The translations under genes were made by a program, and so were the position numbers. Of a DNA stretch of 5,153 bases, positions 1 through 5,153 are shown one piece after another (position 1 is the first letter of the stretch; each line of letters opens with the position of its first letter). This stretch comes from an uncultured Selenomonadaceae bacterium (GTDB lineage Bacteria; Bacillota; Negativicutes; Selenomonadales; Selenomonadaceae), in the NCBI GenBank assembly GCA_905236325.1, contig CAJOPJ010000003.1:1-5153 (forward strand), written 5' to 3'. The notes beneath the pieces are model-generated. The model saw only the letters and a list, made by a program, of their open reading frames with translations, searched no databases and had not been told where the DNA came from.

Positions 1-1466
1 GCCGCAGCAGAAGTTGCCATTCCTGTACCGTCCGCAGTTGTCCATTTTTTGAAAATTTTTGGATAGCGATGATTGTAATAAATATGACTGCCCATCAAAT
101 GCAGGACGACAAAATTATTTTCTGCAGGATTTAAATTTTTCAAAAAATCCAGCAAAACTATGTCATTTTTGTCAGAAAAATCATAAGTATCATCAGTCCA
201 TTCAGAAAAATCAGCAGTTTTTGCAACTAAAGTAGTCGCGCTGTCATATTCGCCGTAACGACCTTGATTGCTGAACCAATAAGTTTTGTAACCTGATTTT
301 TTTGCAACATCAATAATTGAAATTGCGTTGAAAAATTCCTTGTCATTGTATTGACTTTGTTCAGTCAAAACTCTCTGCAAAACAGGAACAGTTTGGCTCC
401 AAGAACTGTAAGCATGATTAAAAATAATAAAATTTCCTGCGACTTTTTCAAAATTTGGAGTGTTGTCTGCAGTTTGCTGAAAATCTTCATCAATTTTGAC
501 AAAAAAATTTTCAACAGGTTCAGAAATTTTTTCATCGGAAGGCATTTTACTTTCAAGCCAAGGAGTATTTTCAAATGGAAAATTTTTATTGAAAGCGTGC
601 ATATAAGTTCGGCTGGCAGATTCACCAATTACAAAAATAATTGTGCCGTGCGGATGATTTGTTGAATCAATTTGCAAATTAGAAAATCTTTCTGCGTGAC
701 CTGCAGAATATTTTTGCGTTTCGGCGGCGTAATCTGTAACAGTTTTCCAAAGTCCGGCAATTGAAGTTTGCGGAAGATAAAAAATTATTGCGGCGACTGA
801 ACAAATTAAAACTACAAATGCAGAAATTTTTTGCTTAGTTGAAAAAATTTTTTCTGCAAATTTTTTGTGCGATTTGTAATTAAAAATCAGCAAAATAAAA
901 ATTATTGCAAAAATTATCAGCGTTGGAATTATGCCTAAATTTGCCTGAATAAAATCTAAACTTTCCTTCCAATTTGTCAAATATAAAGCCATAAGTGACG
1001 CCGGCGATAAACAATGCCAATAAAGACAATAATAAACGCACTGAATGAATGGAATCAGCCAACAGAAAAAAGTCAGCAAAGTTAAAATCAGTGCGGAAAT
1101 TTTTTTTATAAGCAGAACTTCAAGCGCAGTAAGCAATAAAAAAATCGCTGTGCCGATTATAAAATCATAGCAAATTAGCGACATAAACCAAGGTTTGTTG
1201 TAAGTCCAAGTGTAAAGCAGTGGAAATGTTACAGCCCAAGCTAAACCGGTCAGCAAATTTGGAAAAAGTTTGCGCGTAAAAATTTTTTCACCTGCAGCAA
1301 ATTGTCCGAGCGTCAAAATAAAAATTGTCGGCAAAAAAATCGGCAAAAAATATTGCGGCCCCATGTTCTGACCAATGTCAAGATAAAAAACATTTGTCAA
1401 ATAAAAATACAACGCAGATGAAATTACTGCGCGTTTTAAAAATTTTTTTTCAATTTCAGTAAAAAT
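1..1466 (-). CDS. EptC/CptA-type phosphoethanolamine transferase, partial (C-terminus beyond window)
   Basis: The frame runs without a stop from 1466 to the window edge, giving about 488 residues; the usual family length is about 550. The first 225 residues hold about six or seven hydrophobic segments (for example near 13-30, 37-55, 65-85, 91-112, 118-140, 165-188 and 203-222), followed by a periplasmic sulfatase/alkaline-phosphatase-fold domain. Visible landmarks are VIGESASR with the metal-binding Glu at 282, SSWSQTVPVLQRVLT with the likely phospho-acceptor Thr at 359, a GYKTYWFSNQ strand near 391-400, and LHLMGSHSYYNHRYP with His461 and His466. These match E. coli CptA (EptC) better than EptA. 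The family moves phosphoethanolamine from phosphatidylethanolamine onto LPS core, lipid A or glycans; the acceptor here is unknown. The distal DHGE metal motif would lie outside the window. The start is uncertain because no ATG, GTG or TTG lies in frame between the upstream stop at 1496-1494 and residue 19. ATT at 1466 is chosen from the ribosome binding site. Confidence 0.85.
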   Translation of the reverse strand, partial: MFTEIEKKFLKRAVISSALYFYLTNVFYLDIGQNMGPQYFLPIFLPTIFILTLGQFAAGEKIFTRKLFPNLLTGLAWAVTFPLLYTWTYNKPWFMSLICYDFIIGTAIFLLLTALEVLLIKKISALILTLLTFFCWLIPFIQCVYYCLYWHCLSPASLMALYLTNWKESLDFIQANLGIIPTLIIFAIIFILLIFNYKSHKKFAEKIFSTKQKISAFVVLICSVAAIIFYLPQTSIAGLWKTVTDYAAETQKYSAGHAERFSNLQIDSTNHPHGTIIFVIGESASRTYMHAFNKNFPFENTPWLESKMPSDEKISEPVENFFVKIDEDFQQTADNTPNFEKVAGNFIIFNHAYSSWSQTVPVLQRVLTEQSQYNDKEFFNAISIIDVAKKSGYKTYWFSNQGRYGEYDSATTLVAKTADFSEWTDDTYDFSDKNDIVLLDFLKNLNPAENNFVVLHLMGSHIYYNHRYPKIFKKWTTADGTGMATSAA

Positions 1467-1475
1467 TTTTATCAG

Positions 1476-1480
1476 CCTCC
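1476..1480 (-). promoter_or_regulatory. Shine-Dalgarno GGAGG for the transferase gene
   Basis: A perfect GGAGG lies just after the stop codon of the acyltransferase gene. Nine bases further on is ATT (1466-1464), which is in frame with the transferase. The other in-frame candidates, CTG at 1475 and ATA at 1472, are too close (0 and 3 bases). The first conventional codons, TTG at 1412 and 1400 and ATG at 1364, have no such site in front of them. The site therefore argues for initiation near 1466 despite the unusual codon. Confidence 0.6.
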
Positions 1481-1485
1481 GGAGT

Positions 1486-2541
1486 TTAAATTTTTATTAT
1501 CAAATTCAGTTTGTCAAAAGCAGTCGCAATAAAAATCCAAATTACAAGCCAAATTAAACAAAAAAGCATTGAACTAAATTCCGCGCTGACAAAACCTGAA
1601 ATTGTATGCTGAAAAATCCAACGCCAAGCAGAAATATTTTCAATTTTCCACGCATAAAAAAATATCAATCCAAATTGCGAACAAAAAAAATACAGCAATG
1701 GATTTTTTCCCAACACGGCAAGCGGCTTGAAAAATTTTTCAGCTGATTTTTTTTCAGTCAGTCGTAGCAAAATTGCAAGCAATAAAAATTCAACAGCAGA
1801 AGTTAAAAAAACAAATGCCGAAGTCCACAAATTTTTGCAAATAATGTCGCTAAAAGTCCAAAGCCAACCTGAAACTGCAAAAATTCCTGCGCAACTTGCC
1901 AGCAAATAAATTTTGTAATTGATTGATTTTTTTTCAATCAAAATTTGTCCTGCAATGAAACCTAAAAGCATTTGTGCCGCGCTTGAAATTGTGCCGAATA
2001 AGCCTTCTGGGTCGTGCGTCGGCGTTAATAAATTTTCCGCGCCGATTATTGAAGTATCAATTGCATCGAAAATATTTTTTCCAATTTCAAATGGATTTTC
2101 CGGCGCGTAAATTTTAAATGCTGTGGAATAAAAAATCAGCAGAAAAAATGTTGCGGCGAAAATTTTTCTGTCGGTTTTCAAAATTAACGCAATAAAAATT
2201 CCCAGCGCGTAAGTTAAAGCCAGTCGCTGAAGTATTCCAAAAATCCTGAATGGCATATTCAGGAAAAAAAACATAAGCGCGTTCAAAAAAATTCCAAGCG
2301 CAAATAAAATTATCGTGCGTTTTAAAATTTTTTTTGCATCTGGTTTATTTCTGCTTACTGAAATTGCCGCTGAAATTCCCATTGCAAAAACAAAGCCCGG
2401 AAAGGCAAAATCTGCAAAAGTTAAGCCTTCCCAAGGCGCGTGATGTAAAATTTGATATGTAATTGCCGGCGGCGCGTCTACAATTATCATAATTGCAATT
2501 GCCACTCCGCGCAGTACATCAATTGAAAAAAATCTGTTCAT
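1486..2541 (-). CDS. NagX/HGSNAT-family (DUF5009) membrane acyltransferase
   Basis: This is a 351-residue, very hydrophobic protein with about ten membrane segments. It carries the landmarks of COG4299: SIDVLRG at residues 6-12, then HHAPWEGLTFADFAFPGFVF at 33-52 (the His-Ala-x-Trp-x-Gly-Leu-Thr box), RIFGILQRLAL at 99-109, DPEGLFGT at 177-184, LWTSAFVFLT at 238-247 and GKNPLLYF at 278-285. In human HGSNAT the His of the first box is the proposed acetyl-carrying residue, which moves acetyl from cytosolic acetyl-CoA to glucosamine across the membrane; here it would be His34. Bacterial members are mostly uncharacterised, so transfer of an acyl group to an envelope or imported sugar is inference. 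No amino-sugar catabolic gene is nearby. An in-frame ATG at 2586 would overlap relA by 44 bases. The ATG at 2541 is preferred because the family motif starts at once, GGTGA lies five bases upstream, and it begins one base after the relA stop. Confidence 0.85.
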   Translation of the reverse strand: MNRFFSIDVLRGVAIAIMIIVDAPPAITYQILHHAPWEGLTFADFAFPGFVFAMGISAAISVSRNKPDAKKILKRTIILFALGIFLNALMFFFLNMPFRIFGILQRLALTYALGIFIALILKTDRKIFAATFFLLIFYSTAFKIYAPENPFEIGKNIFDAIDTSIIGAENLLTPTHDPEGLFGTISSAAQMLLGFIAGQILIEKKSINYKIYLLASCAGIFAVSGWLWTFSDIICKNLWTSAFVFLTSAVEFLLLAILLRLTEKKSAEKFFKPLAVLGKNPLLYFFCSQFGLIFFYAWKIENISAWRWIFQHTISGFVSAEFSSMLFCLIWLVIWIFIATAFDKLNLIIKI

Positions 2542-2542
2542 T

Positions 2543-4756
2543 TTATTCACCGGCAAACAGAATCGGGCGCGTAACTTTGTAAACATCTTTAATTCTGCGC
2601 AATTGATTCATCAATCTTTCAACCTGAACAGAATTATTAACCTCAACACCGAGCAACACAGTTGAGGTTTTATTTGATTTGTTTGGCGAAGCGTGCACGG
2701 AATGAATATTAAATTTCATTTCAGCCGGAACTGCAAAAATATCATTTAAAATTCCGCTCCTGTCAAGACAAACAATTTCAAGTTCAACTGTGTAATTATT
2801 TTCAGAAACATTATCCCAACTTACTTCAATCATACGCTCAATATCAGTTCCATTCAAAATATTTGGACAGTCAACGCGATGAACAGAAACACCTCTGCCG
2901 CGCGTAACATAACCTGAAATTTCATCGCCTGGAATTGGATTACAACATTTTGCAAGTCTGACAAAAAATCCGCTCTCACCTTCAACCAAAATTCCTGTGT
3001 CAGATTTTTTTTGCGGCGCATTTTTCGGTTTTATTTCCTGCAAAAGTGAAGAAATTTCCGGCGAATTTGTATCAGCCAAGTCTTTTTTGTGAAGTTCAAT
3101 CAGTTTTGTGATAACGCCATTCACTCCGACTGCGCCGTAACCAATTTGTGCAAGTAAATCATCAACATCAGAAATTTTCATTTGCTCGGCAACTTTTTCA
3201 AGGCGATTATCTTTCAACAAATCTTTTGGAGTGTAACCAAGTTTTTTGAGTTCAGTATCAATTTTTTGTCGCGCAATTTCAATATTTTCTTCGCGATTTT
3301 CGCGTTTAAACCAACTGCGAATTTTTGTGCGCGTATCGCTTGACGCAACAATATTTAACCAATCGCGGCTTGGTCCATGATTTGAGCGATTAGTTGTAAT
3401 TTCTACATAATCTCCATTGTGCAATTTTGTTTCAAGCGGCACAATTTTTCCATTAATCTTCGCGCCGACGCAATGATGACCAACTTCAGTGTGAATTCTG
3501 TAAGCAAAATCAATTGGATTTGAACCTTGAGGCAGTGAAATTAAATCTCCGCCGGGCGTAAATACAAAAACTTCGTCGCTGAAAATATCCATTTTCAACG
3601 CTTCAAGATATTCGCGCGGATCTTTGATTTCTTTTTGCAAATTTACCATTTGCCTAAGCCAAGACATTTTTTTGTCGGTTGAGGAGCCGGCGTTGGAATT
3701 TTTTCCGACTTCTTTATATTTCCAGTGCGCCGCAACTCCATATTCAGAAATTTGATGCATTGCAAAAGTTCTGATTTGAATTTCGAGCGGATAACCCAAT
3801 GCCATAACTGTTGTATCCAAACTTCTGTAACCATTCGACTTCGGCATGGCAATATAATCTTTAAATCTGCCGGGAATTGGTTTCCATTTTGCATGAATTA
3901 CTCCCAAAACATTATAACAATCTTGAACTGTATCAACCAAAATTCGCACGGCTGATAAATCATAAATTTCGCCAATTTCTTTTTTGTCGCGAATCATTTT
4001 TTTGTAAATGCTGTAAAAATGTTTTGCGCGTCCGGAAATTTGCGCATGAATATCCAAGTCGTCAAATTCTTCTTCAATCTGTCTGACAGCCTCGCTAATA
4101 TAAATTTGTCGCTCGCGTCTTTTTTGTTTGACATTCTCGACTAAATCATAATAAATATCAGGTTCAAGATACCTCAAACTTAAATCTTCAAGTTCCCATT
4201 TTATATTTGAAATTCCAAGACGATTCGCCAGCGGTGCATAAAGTTCCAGAGTTTCGCGAGCAATTCTTTTTCTTTTATCTTCACGCATAAATTTTAAAGT
4301 TCGCATATTATGAAGTCTGTCGGCAAGTTTAATCATGATAACGCGAATATCTTTAGCCATTGCGATAATCATTTTGCGATAAGTTTCAAGTTGCTGCTCT
4401 TCTTTCGACTTGAAAGGAATTTTTCCAAGTTTCGTTACGCCGTCAACCAGCAAAGCAATTTCATCGCCAAACATATCTTGAATTTCTTCCGTATTAAAAA
4501 TTGTATCTTCAACAACATCATGCAAAATCGCAGCAGCTATTGTCATATCATCGAGTTGCAATTCAGTTAAAATTGCCGCGACATTCAGCGGGTGCAAAAT
4601 ATACGGCTCGCCCGAAACACGCGTCTGCCCTTTGTGACCTTCAGCCGCAACGAGATAAGCTCTCTCAATCATATCAATATCGGCATCGGGTTGATAATTT
4701 TTCACCGTTTCCAAAATTGTTTGAATCGTCACGGGTTGTTTGCCTTTGTCATTCAT
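2543..4756 (-). CDS. relA: Bifunctional (p)ppGpp synthetase/hydrolase (long RSH protein)
   Basis: The protein has 737 residues, normal for a full-length RelA/SpoT homologue of the stringent response, which makes (p)ppGpp from ATP and GTP/GDP and also hydrolyses it. The HD hydrolase domain is intact: His55, His79-Asp80, Glu83-Asp84, and Asp146 and Asn150 in LADRLHNMRT. The synthetase domain has GRAKHFYSIYKKM (242-254), Asp266, SNGYRSL with Tyr310, and Glu325 in LEIQIRT. RFKD at 297-300 is the motif of bifunctional enzymes; E. coli RelA has an acidic ExDD there. A TGS domain spans about 394-455 with His422, followed by a helical region. The zinc-finger region has Cys604-Cys605, His626 and Cys630, and a C-terminal ACT domain covers about 655-730. 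The start is ATG with AGGTGA six bases upstream. It heads an apparent operon with two envelope-modification genes, and the C-terminal domains imply ribosome-linked control of activity. Confidence 0.97.
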   Translation of the reverse strand: MNDKGKQPVTIQTILETVKNYQPDADIDMIERAYLVAAEGHKGQTRVSGEPYILHPLNVAAILTELQLDDMTIAAAILHDVVEDTIFNTEEIQDMFGDEIALLVDGVTKLGKIPFKSKEEQQLETYRKMIIAMAKDIRVIMIKLADRLHNMRTLKFMREDKRKRIARETLELYAPLANRLGISNIKWELEDLSLRYLEPDIYYDLVENVKQKRRERQIYISEAVRQIEEEFDDLDIHAQISGRAKHFYSIYKKMIRDKKEIGEIYDLSAVRILVDTVQDCYNVLGVIHAKWKPIPGRFKDYIAMPKSNGYRSLDTTVMALGYPLEIQIRTFAMHQISEYGVAAHWKYKEVGKNSNAGSSTDKKMSWLRQMVNLQKEIKDPREYLEALKMDIFSDEVFVFTPGGDLISLPQGSNPIDFAYRIHTEVGHHCVGAKINGKIVPLETKLHNGDYVEITTNRSNHGPSRDWLNIVASSDTRTKIRSWFKRENREENIEIARQKIDTELKKLGYTPKDLLKDNRLEKVAEQMKISDVDDLLAQIGYGAVGVNGVITKLIELHKKDLADTNSPEISSLLQEIKPKNAPQKKSDTGILVEGESGFFVRLAKCCNPIPGDEISGYVTRGRGVSVHRVDCPNILNGTDIERMIEVSWDNVSENNYTVELEIVCLDRSGILNDIFAVPAEMKFNIHSVHASPNKSNKTSTVLLGVEVNNSVQVERLMNQLRRIKDVYKVTRPILFAGE
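2547..2551 (-). promoter_or_regulatory. Shine-Dalgarno GGTGA for the acyltransferase, inside the relA 3' end
   Basis: GGTGA is formed by the Gly and Glu codons that end relA, and the spacer to ATG at 2541 is five bases. Ribosomes finishing relA at TAA 2545-2543 therefore stop directly on the next start region, an arrangement that favours translational coupling or reinitiation. It decides the 2541 start over the upstream ATG at 2586. Confidence 0.6.
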
Positions 4757-4761
4757 AAATT

Positions 4762-4785
4762 TTCACCTACCAAAATTTAGGAGAA
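4762..4785 (-). promoter_or_regulatory. relA ribosome binding site within a small predicted hairpin
   Basis: On the transcript, UUCUCCUA (4785-4778) can pair with UAGGUGAA (4769-4762) across an eight-base loop. Seven of eight positions pair, with one U-U mismatch. The downstream arm contains the AGGUGA Shine-Dalgarno sequence of relA, and the start codon begins five bases after the stem. The pairing is visible in the sequence, but a role in limiting relA translation is inference and the stem is short. Confidence 0.4.
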
Positions 4786-4810
4786 CATTTTTTTAAAAAT
4801 TCCTTGAAAT

Positions 4811-4851
4811 AAAAAAAAATCCTGCAAAAATATTTTTATCGCAGAATTTTT
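4811..4851 (-). terminator. Intrinsic terminator after the upstream membrane-protein gene
   Basis: On the minus strand, AAAAATTCTGC (4851-4841) pairs with GCAGGATTTTT (4825-4815). The eleven-base stem has one G-U pair, and the 15-base AT-rich loop can itself partly pair. The second arm continues into a run of nine T (4819-4811). The hairpin starts eight bases after the TAA of the upstream gene, as expected for its terminator, and it separates that gene from the relA unit. On the plus strand the stem is followed by only five T, and no plus-strand gene ends here. Confidence 0.8.
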
Positions 4852-4856
4852 ATCAA
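4827..4856 (-). promoter_or_regulatory. Weak candidate promoter for relA
   Basis: TTGATA (4856-4851) resembles a -35 box and TATTTT (4832-4827) a partial -10 box, with an 18-base spacer. A start near 4820 would give a leader of about 64 bases and leave most of the terminator hairpin out of the transcript. The DNA is so AT-rich that such matches arise by chance, and the candidate overlaps the terminator. It is listed because relA needs a start point after that terminator. Confidence 0.22.
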
Positions 4857-4858
4857 AT

Positions 4859-5153
4859 TTAATTTTTTTCGGTGTCTTCAGTTACAACTTGATGAGGGTA
4901 GCCATAATATTTTGTAAATAGAAGTGAGCGAGCTCCCCGAGTGTCCGCTTCTAAATCAGCTCCCCAGTACAGAGCCATATTATCCCAAGTTCTTGAGCCT
5001 AAAAATATTTCTGACCATGCGGGAACTTCAAGCGGCGGCACAACGATTAAATTTTTGTCGAGATTTTGTTCAATGATTTTAAATCTTTCTTCAATTTGGT
5101 TATGCAAATCAATGTCAACCACGACACACGCCAGCATACTTGCACACAACGCC
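4859..5153 (-). CDS. C-terminal end of a probable polytopic membrane protein, 5' end beyond window
   Basis: The frame is open from the right window edge to TAA at 4861-4859, giving about 97 residues. It opens with a short hydrophobic stretch (ALCASMLACVVV), probably the end of a last membrane segment. A charged region follows (HNQIEERFKIIEQNLDKN), then LIVVPPLEVP and a tail containing ALYWGADLEADTRG and LFTKYYGYPHQVV. The pattern of a last helix, then a polar 'ER...I' segment, 'IVVPP', and a final aromatic KYYG motif recalls the tails of DUF6056-type and related polytopic cell-surface polysaccharide proteins. I cannot confirm that family from this piece alone. A TTG codon at 5149 is in frame but is unlikely to be the start, because coding continues to the edge. 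The gene is closed by its own terminator and is probably not part of the relA unit. Confidence 0.6.
   Translation of the reverse strand, partial: ALCASMLACVVVDIDLHNQIEERFKIIEQNLDKNLIVVPPLEVPAWSEIFLGSRTWDNMALYWGADLEADTRGARSLLFTKYYGYPHQVVTEDTEKN

Noticed and set aside
365..628. Minus-strand 87-codon frame inside the transferase gene
   Set aside because: It is a second frame of the same strand within a conserved catalytic domain, with no ribosome binding site argument. It is a shadow of the real gene, as is the 60-codon frame at 880-1062.
351..665. Plus-strand open frame of 104 codons
   Set aside because: It lies wholly opposite the well-supported transferase frame, is low in complexity (Phe, Lys, Asn, Ile) and resembles no family I know. 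Long antisense frames are expected in such AT-rich DNA.
1917..1941. Seven-base inverted repeat around an eight-T run (ttgattg / caatcaa)
   Set aside because: It lies inside the acyltransferase coding sequence, encodes ordinary Lys, Ser and Ile codons, and is not followed by a T tract on the coding strand, so it is not a terminator.
2542..2586. Longer acyltransferase starting at ATG 2586
   Set aside because: The extra 15 residues (MFTKLRARFCLPVNK) read through the conserved end of relA. The 2541 start has a better ribosome binding site and fits the family N-terminus.
1100..3012. Multiple A/T runs of eight bases (for example 1100-1107, 1747-1754, 2328-2335, 3005-3012) as phase-variable tracts
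   Set aside because: Runs of eight recur in all genes, including the housekeeping relA, and mostly reflect Lys-Lys codons in AT-rich DNA. They are short for phase variation and no frame is broken.
3643..4758. Several 60-87 codon frames on both strands within relA
   Set aside because: All overlap the conserved relA coding sequence in other frames and have no recognisable domains.
4780..4788. Three-codon leader frame (ATG TTC TCC TAA) upstream of relA
   Set aside because: It is too short, has no ribosome binding site and shows no attenuator-type codon run, so it is not supportable as a leader peptide.
4778..4793. Plus-strand AGGAG followed by an A/T-rich stretch as a start of a plus-strand gene
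   Set aside because: No start codon with a worthwhile frame follows it. It is better explained as the upstream arm of the relA leader hairpin.

Overview
This is an AT-rich window in which all recognisable genes lie on the minus strand, so it reads from right to left. It looks like chromosomal DNA from a diderm Firmicute, most likely a Negativicutes relative. The reason is that a long Firmicute-type bifunctional RelA/SpoT enzyme sits beside a phosphoethanolamine transferase of the kind that decorates lipopolysaccharide. That placement is inference from protein style and gene content, and no marker gene confirms it.

Layout, in transcription order. (1) At 5153-4859 is the C-terminal end of a gene that begins outside the window. 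It is probably a polytopic membrane protein with a short soluble tail, and it is followed by a strong intrinsic terminator (4851-4811). (2) A leader of about 100 bases (4858-4757) holds the terminator, a weak promoter candidate and a small hairpin that covers the Shine-Dalgarno sequence of relA. (3) relA (4756-2543) encodes a complete bifunctional (p)ppGpp synthetase/hydrolase with all expected domains and catalytic residues. (4) One base after the relA stop begins a 351-residue integral membrane acyltransferase of the NagX/HGSNAT (DUF5009) family (2541-1486). (5) Nineteen bases after that stop begins a membrane-anchored alkaline-phosphatase-fold phosphoethanolamine transferase of the EptC/CptA type. 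Its frame stays open from 1466 to the left edge, so its C-terminus is missing.

The three genes from relA onward look like one transcription unit. The spacing suggests translational coupling between relA and the acyltransferase, and the third gene has its own strong ribosome binding site but no normal start codon. The unit would put the stringent-response enzyme together with two membrane enzymes that probably modify cell-envelope glycans or lipids. No mobile element, tRNA, rRNA or CRISPR array was seen, and no gene-free stretch is longer than about 100 bases. I do not see a clearly new biological system here. The most interesting points are the operon linkage, the apparent non-canonical start of the transferase gene and the possible structure over the relA ribosome binding site.
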